From an uncultured Flavobacteriaceae bacterium (lineage in GTDB: Bacteria > Bacteroidota > Bacteroidia > Flavobacteriales > Flavobacteriaceae): DNA of 64,000 bases. Positions within the stretch are counted from its first letter, which is position 1. The number at the start of each line of letters is the position of its first letter. Both the position numbers and the translations under genes were made by a program. Below the pieces are notes generated by a model that saw only the letters and a program-made list of their open reading frames with translations, was not told the DNA's origin and made no database searches. The stretch spans positions 434,001 through 498,000 of the forward strand of contig CANMRV010000001.1 of assembly GCA_947500435.1 (NCBI GenBank), written 5' to 3'. This document shows, in pieces, positions 63,029 through 64,000 of this stretch.

Positions 63029-64000
63029 TTAAACTGCCTTTTTTAACCTCTTAAAAAAGCTTTCTTCTAAGTCCGCAATTGCTTCCAGTTGATCTGCAAT
63101 TTTATTATAGCCATCGGTTTGCGAACTTCTGTTTTTGTATATCCTAGAAGCATCGACCGCAAAATCACGCCATAGATCTCCGATATCTGTCATCTCTTTG
63201 GAGAGTTCGGAAAGCTGTTTGTTATTCAGAATTTTACTAGCTTCCTGAAGGAATGCAGCGTATATGTATCTAAAACCTCCTCCACCAGTGCCAATCTCTT
63301 CCTGCATACGGACAATCTGTCCCAAATAGTGATTGGTTCTTTTGGTTCCGACTTTCTCCGGCCATTTTCTAATGTTTTTAACCACCCACCTTATTGCTTT
63401 AACGCCGACAATGGGAACCGGTGCCGTCATATCACGACAAGTCTGTTTGATTCCTTTTACGATAGCCTTTTCTAAATCTAGCTTTTCCGGAAAAGCAATA
63501 GGGTAATACATATGTCCTTTAGGAGCCATTGTACCTTTGGCGAAGCGAACTTTTTCCAATTCTTTTTCTGAGAGGGAGGTTACATGTTCAATAACGGGGT
63601 CGCTAATCAAATAACGGTCATTTTCTTTGCCATAGACAACCATATTATGAGCATTGAAATGAAAGCGATATTCATCAGGAAAATAAACCAAATTGTAAAC
63701 ACCAACCTGCAAACCTACAGGGTTGTTATTTTTAAGGTTTTCATCTAATCTTGCCTTGGCTGCTTTTGGGTCTTTAAATTTTTCTCGTTTTATTTTAACA
63801 CCAACTCGCTTAGCAAAACGTTTGAAAATAAGTCCGGGAAGTATTCGGTAGGTAAAGACGGGTGCGTGGTCTACCTTTAAAAATGGCAAGTAACTGAAGA
63901 GCAGTCCAGAACCAATACCAAAAACCATTGGTTCGCTTACTTCAAATCCGTTATGGCGCATAAGGTTAGATACCACCCCATTTTCACAATGGGCGGATTG
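63029..64000 (-). CDS. BtrH-like acyltransferase (N-terminus outside window, pigment cluster)
   Basis: The frame is open to base 64000, so the N-terminus lies outside; 323 residues are visible. The fragment begins with SAHCENGVVSNLMRHNGFE and FGIGSGLLFSYLPF, the BtrH N-terminal domain with its Cys nucleophile region (HCE). BtrH transfers an acyl chain from ACP in butirosin synthesis. NLVYFPDEYRFHFNAHNMVV carries the conserved His, and the C-terminal helical part matches the DUF4872-like extension. It likely transfers a pigment acyl chain and is first in the visible part of the cluster. Confidence 0.87.
   Translation of the reverse strand, partial: QSAHCENGVVSNLMRHNGFEVSEPMVFGIGSGLLFSYLPFLKVDHAPVFTYRILPGLIFKRFAKRVGVKIKREKFKDPKAAKARLDENLKNNNPVGLQVGVYNLVYFPDEYRFHFNAHNMVVYGKENDRYLISDPVIEHVTSLSEKELEKVRFAKGTMAPKGHMYYPIAFPEKLDLEKAIVKGIKQTCRDMTAPVPIVGVKAIRWVVKNIRKWPEKVGTKRTNHYLGQIVRMQEEIGTGGGGFRYIYAAFLQEASKILNNKQLSELSKEMTDIGDLWRDFAVDASRIYKNRSSQTDGYNKIADQLEAIADLEESFFKRLKKAV

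Overview
The window looks like a chromosomal piece of a marine-type Flavobacteriaceae (Bacteroidetes). The evidence is low GC content, few Shine-Dalgarno sites, promoters of the Bacteroidetes form (TTG, 17-21 nt, TAnnTTTG), many N-terminal lipoprotein signals, an SDR-type threonine dehydrogenase and a flexirubin-type pigment locus. I see no rRNA, CRISPR array, transposase or prophage. All function calls come from reading motifs by eye; no database search was run.

Left part (1-19.2 kb): catabolic and cell-surface genes. A SelA-like PLP enzyme (cut by the window edge), a RidA-fold protein carrying a lipoprotein signal, a complete TRAP transporter (dctPQM), an esterase and a sugar-isomerase-like protein run on the plus strand. 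On the minus strand follow an amino-sugar cluster (nagA, an NRAMP-like carrier with non-canonical metal-site motifs, nagB), a tRNA-Arg(CCU), and a four-gene operon of the type best known from Planctomycetes: a PSD1-type cytochrome/DUF1549-DUF1553 lipoprotein, a Tat-exported DUF1501 protein, a beta-propeller protein and a membrane cytochrome with leucine-rich repeats. An inositol dehydrogenase-like gene is divergent from that operon.

Middle part (19.2-41 kb): short transcription units. It includes a DUF2652 cyclase-like protein, an ArsR/SRPBCC pair and an SDR/TetR pair (each with a promoter clamped by paired operators), several exported M28/M20 metallohydrolases, a large BNR-repeat protein, a Qnr-like pentapeptide protein, an LpxR-like protein, a short Ssb, an ORF6N gene broken by one amber codon, and recQ.

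Right part (41-64 kb): 22 minus-strand genes form most of a flexirubin/aryl-polyene pigment cluster, which continues past base 64000. Present are an aryl-CoA ligase-like enzyme, ACP, two complete ketosynthases, a ketosynthase lacking its catalytic residues (chain-length-factor type), a half-size thiolase-fold protein, a dehydratase, a thioesterase, a methyltransferase, a CrtI-like oxidoreductase, a C45 acyltransferase/peptidase, an MMPL exporter fused to a PlsC acyltransferase, a GT2-DUF2062 protein, LolA, a lipoprotein, a small outer-membrane barrel, an ABC exporter and a BtrH-like acyltransferase. The likely flow is aryl starter activation, polyene elongation on ACP, methylation and acyl transfer, then export to the outer membrane. 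The dialkylresorcinol (darA/darB) and ammonia-lyase genes are not in view. A very strong hairpin after the ACP gene and an internal promoter before the GT2 gene suggest that the cluster is several transcription units.
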